Shown piece after piece: positions 55,486-63,597 of a stretch of 64,000 bases of DNA; within the stretch, counting starts at the first letter, position 1; every line of letters begins with the position of its first letter. The notes under the pieces were generated by a model. It worked only from the letters and a program-made list of their open reading frames with translations. It had not been told where the DNA came from and made no database searches. This DNA comes from Micromonospora purpureochromogenes (lineage in GTDB: Bacteria; Actinomycetota; Actinomycetes; Mycobacteriales; Micromonosporaceae). The translations under genes and the position numbers were made by a program. Location: contig NZ_LT607410.1 of NCBI RefSeq assembly GCF_900091515.1, forward strand, positions 6,262,001-6,326,000, read 5' to 3'.

Positions 55486-57402
55486 TCAGCCCTGCCGGTC
55501 GGGCTTGAATCCCTTGACGATCTGGTCGAAGTTGGCGAGCTGGGCCGTCCAGTCCTTCTGGGCGACCTCCCACCGGATGGCGTAGCCCCGGTTGGAGGCC
55601 GTGGCGAAGCCCCGGTTGCGTACGTGAATCCGGGTGTTGTCCCGGGTCTCCAGCCACTCCCAGTCGGCGCAGGTCCGGTACCAGTCACAGGACTTGATGC
55701 TGAGGTACTGGTAGTTGTTGACGCGCTCGCGGCGGTCCGGCTCGATCGCCTTCCAGTCCGCGTACGCGTCGGGCTTCGGGTTGCTCGTCCACTGCACGAG
55801 CATCTCGCCCACCCCGCCCTGCTGAAAGAACACGACCGTGTCCGAACCCGTGCGGCTGGCTCGCCAGCCCGGCGGGAGGGGGATCGAGAAGGTCGGCCCC
55901 CTGTGCAGGGTCCAGCCCGCCGGCAGCGCGTTCGGGTCCGTCGACGGGGTGGCCGAGGACGTCGGGCTGGGCGGGGCGGCGCTGGTCGGCACGGGCGCGG
56001 CCGGCTCAGACGTCGGGGCGGCGGCCGACGGGGTCGCGGCGGCGCCGGTCGGGCCGGCCTGCTGCCCGCCCTGCTCCGGGTCGTCCTCGCCCCGGCCGAG
56101 CACCGGCACGAGCACCGCGAGACCGACCAGCAGCGCCAGCACCAGCGCGCCGATCAGCAGATTGCGCTTCTGCCGGCCGCGCTTCGTCCCGTCGTACACG
56201 ACACCGGGAACGCGCTCGGCGGGCGCGGGCGCCGGGCTCACCGGAGTCGGCATGACCGACGTGGGGCTGCTCGGCTTGTTCGGCCGGTCCACCTTCGCCG
56301 TCGGCTCCGCGTCGGCGGCCGGGCGCGGCGGGTCGACCTTCGCGGTCGGCCCGGCGTCGACGCTCGCCGGCACCTTGCTCGTCTCGTCCTTGGTGGTGGC
56401 GGCGGCGACGCCGGCCGCCGCGGCGGCACCGGCCTGCTCGGCTCGCGGCGCGGGCGGCTTCGGGGCCGACTCGGCGCTCTGCTCGGCCGGGCGCGGCGCC
56501 GGCACCAGCGGCTTGCGCGGCTCGCGCGGACCGTTCGGCCCCGGCCGGCGTACGCCGTCCAGCAGCGAGATCCCCTTGGCGCGCTTGCCGCCGGCCCGGC
56601 GCAGCAGGCGCTCGGCCACCTCGGCCGTGATCCGCTCGGCCGGGTCCTTGCGGAGCAGACCTTGGAGCACCGGCTTGAGCGGCCCGGCGTTCTTCGGCGG
56701 CGGCAGCGGCTCGGTGGCCAGCGCCGCCAGGGTGGCGATCGCCGACGACCGGGCGTACGGGGACTTGCCCTCCACGGCGGCGTAGAGCGTCGCGCCCAGC
56801 GACCACAGGTCCGCCTCCGGACCGGCCGTGCCGTCCTTGGCCCGCTCCGGCGCGATGTACGCCGGCGAGCCGAGCACCATGCCGGTGCGGGTCACGTTCG
56901 GGTCGCCGGGGATGGTGGCCAGACCGAAATCGGTCAGTACTACCCGACCGTCGTTGCCGAGCAGCACGTTGCCGGGCTTGATGTCGCGGTGCATCACGCC
57001 GGCCTTGTGCGCCGCCTTCAACGCGCCCAGCACACCGAGCCCGATCTCCACCGCGCGCGCCGACGACACCGGGCCGTCCTCGGCGAGAGTGTCCTGCAAC
57101 GACTTCGACGCGACGTACTCCATCACGATCCACGGATCGCCGTCGGTGCGCAGCACGTCGAAGATACGGACCACGTTGACGTGGTTCAGCCGGGCGATCG
57201 CCCGGGCCTCACGCAGCGAGCGTTCCCGCATCTCGCGGCGCTCGTCGCTGGTGAGACTGGGTGGCGGGACGAGCTCCTTGATGGCCACGTCCCGGTGCAG
57301 CACCTCGTCACGCGCCTTCCAGACCCGGCCCATGCCGCCCTGACCGAGCGGCGAGATGAGCCGGTACCGGTCAGCGACAAGTTGGGGAAGCGCGTCAGAC
57401 AT
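55486..57402 (-). CDS. Membrane Ser/Thr protein kinase (PknB-like) with a non-PASTA sensor
   Basis: 638 residues. N-terminal Hanks-type kinase (YRLISPLGQGGMGRVWKARD, VAIKEL Lys, HRDIKPGNVLL, DFGLATIPG, GSPAYIAPERAKDG), then a long Pro/Ala-rich linker (about residues 280-410), one membrane helix ([23 protein letters not shown]) and a 180-residue outer domain: a Pro/Ser/Thr stretch followed by a folded domain (GPTFSIPLPPGWRASRTGSDTVVFFQQGG...WEVAQKDWTAQLANFDQIVKGF). No PASTA repeats. TACGGT on the minus strand (57410-57415) ends seven bases before the ATG: leaderless. The ligand is unknown. Confidence 0.94.
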   Translation of the reverse strand: MSDALPQLVADRYRLISPLGQGGMGRVWKARDEVLHRDVAIKELVPPPSLTSDERREMRERSLREARAIARLNHVNVVRIFDVLRTDGDPWIVMEYVASKSLQDTLAEDGPVSSARAVEIGLGVLGALKAAHKAGVMHRDIKPGNVLLGNDGRVVLTDFGLATIPGDPNVTRTGMVLGSPAYIAPERAKDGTAGPEADLWSLGATLYAAVEGKSPYARSSAIATLAALATEPLPPPKNAGPLKPVLQGLLRKDPAERITAEVAERLLRRAGGKRAKGISLLDGVRRPGPNGPREPRKPLVPAPRPAEQSAESAPKPPAPRAEQAGAAAAAGVAAATTKDETSKVPASVDAGPTAKVDPPRPAADAEPTAKVDRPNKPSSPTSVMPTPVSPAPAPAERVPGVVYDGTKRGRQKRNLLIGALVLALLVGLAVLVPVLGRGEDDPEQGGQQAGPTGAAATPSAAAPTSEPAAPVPTSAAPPSPTSSATPSTDPNALPAGWTLHRGPTFSIPLPPGWRASRTGSDTVVFFQQGGVGEMLVQWTSNPKPDAYADWKAIEPDRRERVNNYQYLSIKSCDWYRTCADWEWLETRDNTRIHVRNRGFATASNRGYAIRWEVAQKDWTAQLANFDQIVKGFKPDRQG

Positions 57403-57481
57403 CGCAGAGACCGTACCCGGCGCCACCGATGCTCACACCGCCGGCACGCCACTGTGCGGTGAAGGTCAAGTTCGCGACGCG

Positions 57482-57487
57482 TACGCT
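57482..57487 (+). promoter_or_regulatory. -10 box of leaderless accE promoter
   Basis: TACGCT, six bases before the accE ATG; back to back with the kinase promoter on the other strand. Confidence 0.55.
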
Positions 57488-57493
57488 GACGCC

Positions 57494-57706
57494 ATGTCTG
57501 CCGAAGAGCCGCTGTTCCGAGTCGTCCGGGGCGTCCCGACCGCCGACGAGTTGGCCGCGCTGGTGGGTGCGATCGTCGTCCGGTCCCGTCCGGCCGCCGC
57601 GCCCGCGCCGGTGACCACGTCCGTCTGGGCGCGCAGCGCCCGACCGACCGTCGCGGCGCCCTCCGCCGGACCCGACGCGTGGCGCGCCTCCGGCCTCCCC
57701 CGCTGA
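57494..57706 (+). CDS. accE: Acyl-CoA carboxylase epsilon subunit
   Basis: A 70-residue AccE/PccE-type protein. This small subunit, found only in actinobacteria, binds AccA-AccD complexes and raises their activity. The pattern PLFRVVRGVPTADELAALVGAIVVRSR, then a Pro/Ala linker and a Trp (VWARSARP), ending DAWRASGLPR, is standard. In other actinobacteria it directly follows accD5; here it is 7.2 kb beyond accD5. Confidence 0.92.
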   Translation: MSAEEPLFRVVRGVPTADELAALVGAIVVRSRPAAAPAPVTTSVWARSARPTVAAPSAGPDAWRASGLPR

Positions 57707-57833
57707 CCCTCCCGCCAATCCGACCGGACTGAGCTGGGGCGTAGCCACGGTGATGTCCTCAGGACTGCCGAGATCGCTCCGCACCCATTAACCTCACTCA
57801 GGGAAACGGGGCCGTGACGGATAGGGAGGATCG

Positions 57834-58286
57834 ATGATCCCTGAGGAGGACCGCCCAGCTTCCTGGCTGCGCGACTACGGCGGCATCGAGGCCGACATCC
57901 GCCAGATGAGCGAGTTCGCCGACCGGCTCCAGGCCGAGGTCGAACGCAACTACGCGCCACACCTGTCGTACATCGCCGACGACATGAGAGCCGCCGTGCC
58001 CAACCCGTGCGACGCCTTCGTCGAGCTGGTGCAGTTCCTGCACGCCCACTGGGAGACCCAGCGGGCCACGGCGAACATGGTGCACGACCTGGGCGAAGCC
58101 ACCGGCCACCTGGCCTCGGCGGCCGGGCGGATCGCCTCCGACTACCAGGGCGCCGACGCCTTCGCCTCAGCCCGGGTCGCCGACGTGCAGGCGGCGCTCG
58201 CCAATCCGTACTCCACCATGTCCGGTGGCCGGTCCCGGCTGCCCGACCCCACCGGCCCGAACGGCGGGCCGGTGGTGCTGCCGTGA
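57834..58286 (+). CDS. Type VII secretion-type (WXG100-like) helical protein
   Basis: 150 residues, mostly helical with no signal peptide. IEADIRQMSEFADRLQAEVERNYAPHLSYIADDM and FVELVQFLHAHWETQRATANMVHDLGEATGHLASAAGRIASDYQGADAFASARVADVQ look like an extended helical hairpin of the ESAT-6/WXG100 type. The YxxxD motif (Tyr104-Asp108, YQGAD) is the known C-terminal secretion signal of type VII substrates. ATG follows AGGGAGGA. Its stop overlaps the next start by four bases (GTGA), and that gene overlaps a mycosin gene. Role unknown. Confidence 0.78.
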   Translation: MIPEEDRPASWLRDYGGIEADIRQMSEFADRLQAEVERNYAPHLSYIADDMRAAVPNPCDAFVELVQFLHAHWETQRATANMVHDLGEATGHLASAAGRIASDYQGADAFASARVADVQAALANPYSTMSGGRSRLPDPTGPNGGPVVLP

Positions 58287-59671
58287 TCGACAGGGGCAGC
58301 GGCCGGACGTCCGGCCTGACCGACTGGCAACTGATGGACGTACTCAGCATGTGGGCCTGCGTCCAGGACCACGAAACCCAGGGGCACTGGAAGCAGGTCG
58401 CCGGCTGGCGCAAGGTCTGCGACCTCGCGATGAACCACCTGCGGCGGCTGCACGAATACCGGCGCGGCCTGGCCGAGGCCTGGCCCCCGGAGACCAACGC
58501 GGCCGCGCGGGCGTACCTGGGCGAACTCGACCAGCTCATCGACCGGGTCCAGCACACCCACGACGCCGCCGCCGCCAACCACGACGCGCTCGCCGCCGCC
58601 ACCCGCGCCATCGACAGCGCCCGGCCCGAGCTGAAGAACCTCTACGAGCAGTACTCGACGAAGCTGCAGCAGAAGCGGTCGTACGAGGCGACGCTGGCGG
58701 ATCCGAAGGCGGCGGCGGGCAGCCGGGTCGTCGATCCGCCGGTGACGGACGTGGAGTTGGAGCAGCTGAACACCAAGGCCCGGGGAATCATGTACGGGCT
58801 GAGCAGCGAACTCCAGCAGGCCCAGGTGATGCTCCGCCAGCCTCCTCCGCGGCCAAAGCCCTCGCCAGGAGTGGACCAGAACAACCCCGACATTTACGCC
58901 TCTAATCTTTCTGCACCCGTCATTCCGCCAATTGTGCCGGTGCCCATCTCACCCTCGACTCCTGTTTCCAGGATCACCCGAGCTGAGAACCCAGTACGAG
59001 CAGTGCCAGCGCCGACAGCACCTAACTCAGGCCCGCTCCTTGGCGGGGCCGGAACTGGGCTTGCCCCAACGCCAGCTAGCCCAGCAGCGCATGGCATGAC
59101 GCCTTCAACGACCCAGGGGATGACCCCCAACGTGGGACTCCCTCCGTCCTTGCCACCGCTCCCAGGAACGCCGGGTCGTAACGGATTGCCCAACCCGTTG
59201 CGAGGGCAGCCGGGTCCAGCAGGCCGCAGCGGGATTAGTGGCGGCAACAGCAGCCTGGCCCGGCCAATGCCGCCGGGCGGCATGATCGGCGGCACGCCTG
59301 GGATGGCGTTGGGCCAGCCTGGCGGGACCACTCCGCCTCGCCGTATCAATCCGCTTGGGGGCGTGATCGGAGGAGGCGGGGCAGGAACTGCGCCGTCAGG
59401 CGCAGCAGGCTCACGGCCCGGAGGCGCACGGGCGAATCATGTAGGTAGCGCCCTTGGGCTTTCCCCAATGGGAGGCGCTCCGGGCATGGCTAGCGGTCCT
59501 GGGGCGGGTACATCAATGGGACGACCGAGCCGCCGAGAAACAGTAGAAGGTGAGTCGCGCCGCTGGGATCCCGATCATCCTTGGGAGACGGACGAGGGAG
59601 TAGATCCGATAGTCCGTCCGCCAGAGGACGGGCCAATCGACCCTGGACCCGCCATCGGATTTGGTCGTTGA
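58283..59671 (+). CDS. Type VII secretion-type protein with Pro/Gly-rich tail
   Basis: 462 residues. The N-terminal 200 are helical (WQLMDVLSMWACVQDHETQGHWKQVAGWRKVCDLAMNHLRRLHEYRRGLAEAWPPETNAAARAYLGELDQLIDRVQHTHD...), with a WPPxxxAAARAYLGELD segment in the place of the WxG turn of such hairpins. Residues 210-420 are rich in Pro, Gly, Ser and Met. The C-terminus WDPDHPWETDEGVDPIVRPPEDGPIDPGPAIGFGR is a motif I associate with actinobacterial secretion-linked proteins. GTG start inside GTGA with the gene before, and its TGA overlaps the mycosin ATG. G+C falls toward its 3' end. Confidence 0.75.
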   Translation: MIDRGSGRTSGLTDWQLMDVLSMWACVQDHETQGHWKQVAGWRKVCDLAMNHLRRLHEYRRGLAEAWPPETNAAARAYLGELDQLIDRVQHTHDAAAANHDALAAATRAIDSARPELKNLYEQYSTKLQQKRSYEATLADPKAAAGSRVVDPPVTDVELEQLNTKARGIMYGLSSELQQAQVMLRQPPPRPKPSPGVDQNNPDIYASNLSAPVIPPIVPVPISPSTPVSRITRAENPVRAVPAPTAPNSGPLLGGAGTGLAPTPASPAAHGMTPSTTQGMTPNVGLPPSLPPLPGTPGRNGLPNPLRGQPGPAGRSGISGGNSSLARPMPPGGMIGGTPGMALGQPGGTTPPRRINPLGGVIGGGGAGTAPSGAAGSRPGGARANHVGSALGLSPMGGAPGMASGPGAGTSMGRPSRRETVEGESRRWDPDHPWETDEGVDPIVRPPEDGPIDPGPAIGFGR

Positions 59672-60819
59672 TGGGCCCATCTGCACGAGTCTTGCTCACA
59701 ATATTCGCCCTCTCCTCGACATTGTTAACCGCTGCGCCACTCCATGCGAAGGAGTCGCAGGGCGCTGACCGCGTCCGTGGCGATCAGTGGCACCTGCGCT
59801 ACTTGGACGTGTCGAAAGTTCAAAGAATTAGTCAAGGCGAGGGCGTGGTGGTGGCAGTGCCTGACACTGGCGTCGCTCCCCATCCGGACCTGATCGGCAA
59901 CGTTTTGCCTGGCGCCGACATCTTTTCAGGCGGAGACGGGGACGGCCGTCAAGATCAGGACAGTCACGGCACGGGCATGGCAGGATTGATCGCCGCTCAC
60001 GGCAACGATGACCTTGGCGCGCTCGGAATCGCACCCAAGGCGAAGATTCTGCCGGTGCGCGTTAAGCGAATTAACGAGCAGGGCAACAGCGATGATTTGG
60101 CGGCCGGGATCGAGTATTCGGTTGCCCACGGGGCGGAAATAATTAGCATTTCCTCTGTCGGTGGACCAGACATAAGATTACACAAGGCCGTCGAGACCGC
60201 ACTCAGAGCAAACGTCCTCGTGGTTGCTGGAGCGGGGAATCGACCAAGGGAACGCCAAGTGGGCTTCCCCGCCGCCTATCCTGGTGTCATCGCAGTAGGC
60301 GGAGTAGATAGAAGCGGCAACCACGCGACCGTGTCGGTAGACGGGCCTGAAATCGATGTCGTTGCTCCTGCCGTCGAGATTTACAGCACCAGCATCGACG
60401 GCAAGTACCGCAAGGGCACCGGCACTTCGGACGCCACCGCTATCGTCGCGGGGGCTGCTGCTCTGATCCGGTCCAAGTACCCCTATCTTCCGGCGCAGGA
60501 AGTGGCACACCGCCTCACGGCCACCGCCGTCGACAAGGGACCGCCTGGCCGGGATGACGAATATGGGTATGGAGTCATCAACCTGGTAGCTGCCCTGACG
60601 GCAGAGGTACCGCCACTCGGGTTCGAATCAACCGCGCCGAGCGCACCCTCCGGCAGCAGCCTGACCACGGCAGCGGCCAGCCCCAGCAGCGACAGCGGAG
60701 ACGGGGCGACGGCGCGTGGACTCGCCACCTTGGGCGCAATCGTGGCAGCGTGCGGCAGCTACCTGCTCTGGCGACGCCGCCGACGTGCCGACGACCCGCC
60801 ACCGAGGATCAGCCGGTAG
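59671..60819 (+). CDS. Mycosin-like subtilase (type VII secretion-associated)
   Basis: 382 residues: signal peptide (VLLTIFALSSTLLTAAPLHA), S8 protease domain and a C-terminal membrane helix (LATLGAIVAACGSYLLWRRRRR), the layout of MycP. Triad Asp65 in VAVPDTGVAPHP, His99 in SHGTGMAGLI, Ser253 in GTGTSDATAIVAG; Asn190 in AGAGNRP. MycP proteins are part of ESX secretion systems, but no eccB, eccC, eccD or eccE is in the window. Several stretches here have much lower G+C than the rest (29 of 60 bases at 60121-60180). The ATG overlaps the previous stop (TGATG); its own stop TAG lies in the maf -10 box. Confidence 0.92.
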   Translation: MGPSARVLLTIFALSSTLLTAAPLHAKESQGADRVRGDQWHLRYLDVSKVQRISQGEGVVVAVPDTGVAPHPDLIGNVLPGADIFSGGDGDGRQDQDSHGTGMAGLIAAHGNDDLGALGIAPKAKILPVRVKRINEQGNSDDLAAGIEYSVAHGAEIISISSVGGPDIRLHKAVETALRANVLVVAGAGNRPRERQVGFPAAYPGVIAVGGVDRSGNHATVSVDGPEIDVVAPAVEIYSTSIDGKYRKGTGTSDATAIVAGAAALIRSKYPYLPAQEVAHRLTATAVDKGPPGRDDEYGYGVINLVAALTAEVPPLGFESTAPSAPSGSSLTTAAASPSSDSGDGATARGLATLGAIVAACGSYLLWRRRRRADDPPPRISR

Positions 60820-60822
60820 CGT
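60817..60822 (+). promoter_or_regulatory. -10 box of leaderless maf promoter
   Basis: TAGCGT, seven bases before the maf GTG. The mycosin stop codon TAG is its first three bases. Confidence 0.55.
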
Positions 60823-60829
60823 CGGAACC

Positions 60830-61486
60830 GTGCCGAACTCCCTGCCACTGCGCCTCGTGCTCGCCAGCCAGAGTCCCGCCCGTCGCAAGCTCCTCCAGGC
60901 CGCGGGGATCGAACCCGACGTGCTGGTGAGCGGCGTCGACGAGTCCCAGGTGGTCGCCGACCGGGCGGAGGATCTCTGCCTGGAGCTTGCCCGCCTCAAG
61001 GCGCTCGCGGTGCTCGACCGGCTGCGCGCCACCCCCGACGAGCGGACGCTGGTGCTCGGCTGCGACTCGGTGCTGGGCTTCGACGGGGAGATCCTGGGCA
61101 AGCCGGCGGACGCCGCCGACGCCACGGACCGCTGGCGGCGGATGCGCGGGCGTAGCGGGGTGTTGCACACCGGGCACTGCCTGATCGACGTGACGCACGA
61201 GGCGCGGGCGGAGGCGGTCGCGTCGACGGTCGTGCACTTCGCCGACATCAGCGACGAGGAGATCGCCGCGTACGTGGCGACGGGCGAGCCGCTGGCGGTG
61301 GCCGGGGCGTTCACCATCGACGGGTTGGGTGGGGCGTTCCTGACCGGCATCGAGGGTGACCCGGGCACGGTGGTGGGGCTGTCCCTGCCGCTGCTGCGCC
61401 GACTCCTCGGCGAGTTGGAGCTGAGCATCACGGACCTCTGGACGAAGGTCGCGCCGGGGGGCCAGGAGGTCGAGCATCTCGGCTAA
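60830..61486 (+). CDS. maf: Maf-family nucleotide pyrophosphatase
   Basis: A house-cleaning enzyme that hydrolyses non-canonical nucleoside triphosphates. 218 residues: LRLVLASQSPARRKLLQAAGIEPDVLVSGVDES, VLGCDSVLGFDGEILGKPADAADATDRWRRMRGRSGVLHTGHCLID, and AFTIDGLGGAFLTGIEGDPGTVVGLSLPLLRRLL are the three family blocks. GTG start is leaderless. In other actinobacteria maf is next to accE; here three genes lie between. Confidence 0.95.
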   Translation: MPNSLPLRLVLASQSPARRKLLQAAGIEPDVLVSGVDESQVVADRAEDLCLELARLKALAVLDRLRATPDERTLVLGCDSVLGFDGEILGKPADAADATDRWRRMRGRSGVLHTGHCLIDVTHEARAEAVASTVVHFADISDEEIAAYVATGEPLAVAGAFTIDGLGGAFLTGIEGDPGTVVGLSLPLLRRLLGELELSITDLWTKVAPGGQEVEHLG

Positions 61487-61489
61487 CGT
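61484..61489 (+). promoter_or_regulatory. -10 box of the O-methyltransferase gene
   Basis: TAACGT, six bases before the ATG. The maf stop codon TAA is its first three bases. Confidence 0.55.
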
Positions 61490-61495
61490 CCGTTC

Positions 61496-62149
61496 ATGAC
61501 CACCAAGCCGTTGCCGCTGACTCCGGAACTGCACGACTATCTCGTCGCCCACGGCTCGCCGCCGGACGAGATCATCCGCGACCTGGCCGAGGAGACGCTG
61601 GCCGCCCTCCCCGATCAGGCGACGATGCAGGTGGCGCCGGAGCAGGCCGCGTTCCTGACCTTCCTCACCCGGCTGCTCGGCGTGCGGCAGGCGGTGGAGG
61701 TGGGCACCTTCACCGGGCTCTCCTCCCTCGCGATCGCCCGGGGGCTGCCCGAGGACGGCCGGCTGACCTGCTTCGACATTTCCGAGGAGTACACCGGCGT
61801 CGCCCGGCGGTACTGGGAGCGCGCGGGCGTCGCCGACCGGATCGAGCTGCGCATCGGCCCGGCCGCGGAGACGCTGCGTGAGCTGCCCCAGGAGCGGCAC
61901 CTGGACTTCGCCTTCATCGACGCGGACAAGACGGGCTACCCGGTCTACTGGGACGAGCTGGTGCCTCGGATGCGTCCGGGTGCGGTCATCGCGGTCGACA
62001 ACACGCTGCGCGGGGGGCGGGTGCTCGCCCCGCAGAACGCCGACGACCGGGCGATCGCCGCGTTCAACGACGAGGTGCTGGCCGACGTGCGCGTCGAGGC
62101 GGTCATGCTTTCCATCGCCGACGGCGTCACCCTCGCCCGGGTCCACTGA
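61496..62149 (+). CDS. Class I SAM-dependent O-methyltransferase (catechol type)
   Basis: 217 residues. The fold of caffeoyl-CoA/catechol O-methyltransferases (Methyltransf_3): QATMQVAPEQAAFLTFLTRLLGVRQAVEVGTFTGLSSLAIARGLPEDGRLTCFDISEEYTGVARRYWERAG, DFAFIDADKTGYPVYWDELVPRMRPGAVIAVDNTLRGGRV. The metal-binding residues (FIDADK, DNTL) are in place. The start is leaderless. Many actinobacteria have such a gene; the substrate is unknown. Confidence 0.93.
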   Translation: MTTKPLPLTPELHDYLVAHGSPPDEIIRDLAEETLAALPDQATMQVAPEQAAFLTFLTRLLGVRQAVEVGTFTGLSSLAIARGLPEDGRLTCFDISEEYTGVARRYWERAGVADRIELRIGPAAETLRELPQERHLDFAFIDADKTGYPVYWDELVPRMRPGAVIAVDNTLRGGRVLAPQNADDRAIAAFNDEVLADVRVEAVMLSIADGVTLARVH

Positions 62150-62157
62150 CCCACCTT

Positions 62158-62203
62158 GCGGCGTGTCGCGGTCTCCCGGCGGCTCGACGCCGCGACACAC
62201 CGC
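62158..62203. terminator. Hairpin between O-methyltransferase and MFS genes
   Basis: GCGGCGTGTCGCGG against CCGCGACACACCGC (one G-U), 18-base loop, just after the O-methyltransferase stop. Convergent genes on both sides. Confidence 0.55.
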
Positions 62204-62273
62204 AAACCGCGCCGCGCCACTCCGCGCCACCCGCAAACCGCGCACGTCACACCGCGCCACACCGCAAACCGCG
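62200..62273. repeat. 31-bp tandem repeat
   Basis: CCGCAAACCGCG recurs at exactly 31-base spacing (62200, 62231, 62262). The rest of the unit is rich in CGCGCCAC. Two full units and a partial third. Confidence 0.8.
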
Positions 62274-62291
62274 GTGGCTGCCGGCGGCGGT

Positions 62292-63590
62292 TCAGGCACC
62301 GACCAGGGCCGGGGCGCGGTCGTCGTCCGTCGGGGCGGCGCGCAGGGCGCGGCCGAGTCGCACGGTCAGCAGCAGGGCGGCGGCGATGAAGCCCGGCAGC
62401 AGCAGGAAGGCCAGGTGCGGTCCGACCCCGTCGGCCACCGCGCCGAGCGCCACCGGCGCGATCCCGAAGCCCACCCCCATCGAGTACGCGGACCAGCCGG
62501 CCGCCTTGTCGGCGGCCGGCCCGGCGACGGCCAGCGCGATCGAGATCGCGAGGGGGTAGTGCAGCGCGTTGCCGAGCCCCAGCACCACCAGGCCGGTGAC
62601 GGCGAGCCAGCCGACGGGCGCGAGCCAGAACAGGGCGAACCCGGCCAGCGAGACGGTCAGCGCGCCGAACAGCAGCGGGGCGGGCGGCCAGCGCAGGGCG
62701 ATCCAACCGCCGGCCAGCCGGCCGAGGAACATGCCGCAGACGATCGCGGCGACCGCGGCCGACGCGGAGGCGGCGGTCATCCCGGCGTGCGAGCGGAGCA
62801 CGTCGGCGGTCCAGAGCGACAGGCAGACCTCGATCGAACCGGTGACCGACATCAGCACCCAGGCGATCCAGTACGCCCGGGGCAGCCGTCCGGCCGTGCG
62901 GTCGACCGCACCGGCACGGCCGCTGAAAGGTACGGGGACATCGTCGGCCCGGGCCACATCGGCGGGTGCCGCCGCCGAGGCGGTCGCCCCGACGGGGTCG
63001 GCGGCAGCCGCGGCAGCGGGAGCGGCCTGCGGCGGGCGTACCCGGGAGAGGCGGGCGGCGAGCGCGACCAGCGCGATCAGCCCGACCTCGACGGCCATCA
63101 CCGGTCGCCAGCCGAAGCCCGCGTCGACGCTGGCGCCGATGACCAGCGGGGCGAGGATGCCCATGCCGGCGCAGACGGCGTTGGCCTCGGTGAGCGCGGC
63201 GGGCGCTGCGGGGCCGTGCCGGGCGGTGAGGACGACGGCGACGCCGCTGACCACGATCATGCCGGCGGTGGCCACGACGGCGACCGCGGCGAGGGTGGCG
63301 GGCAGCGGGCGGAGCAGGCCGAACGCGGTGACGCCGGCGGCGACCCCGGCCAGCCCGGCCCAGATCGCGGCGGCCCGGCCGATCCGCCGGGCCATCGGGG
63401 CGAAGAGCGCCCCGCCGAGCAGCGCGCCGACGGCGATGGCGGTGCTGTGCAGGCCGGCGACGGCGGCGCTGGTGCCCTGCTCGTCGCGGAGCAGCGGTAC
63501 GACGGGGCCGAACCCGTAGAGGAAGAAGCCCCACAGCCCCAGCTGGGCGTAGGTCAGCCAGGTGGTCCTGTCATGGGTGAGGCGGGGCAC
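62292..63590 (-). CDS. MFS transporter
   Basis: 432 residues with about twelve membrane helices in two halves and a central loop of about 60 residues rich in Ala, Pro and Asp. First helix: WLTYAQLGLWGFFLYGFGPVVPLLRDEQG; the RR in MARRIGRAAAIW stands at the loop 2-3 position. Such layout is typical of drug or sugar efflux members. GTG at 63590 has TAGCGT on the minus strand (63598-63603) seven bases before. Substrate unknown. Confidence 0.9.
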   Translation of the reverse strand: MPRLTHDRTTWLTYAQLGLWGFFLYGFGPVVPLLRDEQGTSAAVAGLHSTAIAVGALLGGALFAPMARRIGRAAAIWAGLAGVAAGVTAFGLLRPLPATLAAVAVVATAGMIVVSGVAVVLTARHGPAAPAALTEANAVCAGMGILAPLVIGASVDAGFGWRPVMAVEVGLIALVALAARLSRVRPPQAAPAAAAAADPVGATASAAAPADVARADDVPVPFSGRAGAVDRTAGRLPRAYWIAWVLMSVTGSIEVCLSLWTADVLRSHAGMTAASASAAVAAIVCGMFLGRLAGGWIALRWPPAPLLFGALTVSLAGFALFWLAPVGWLAVTGLVVLGLGNALHYPLAISIALAVAGPAADKAAGWSAYSMGVGFGIAPVALGAVADGVGPHLAFLLLPGFIAAALLLTVRLGRALRAAPTDDDRAPALVGA

Positions 63591-63597
63591 TGGCCTT

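Noticed and set aside
62200..62273. Possible CRISPR array (31-bp period)
   Set aside because: The whole unit repeats, there are no unique spacers, only two and a half units, and no cas gene is nearby.
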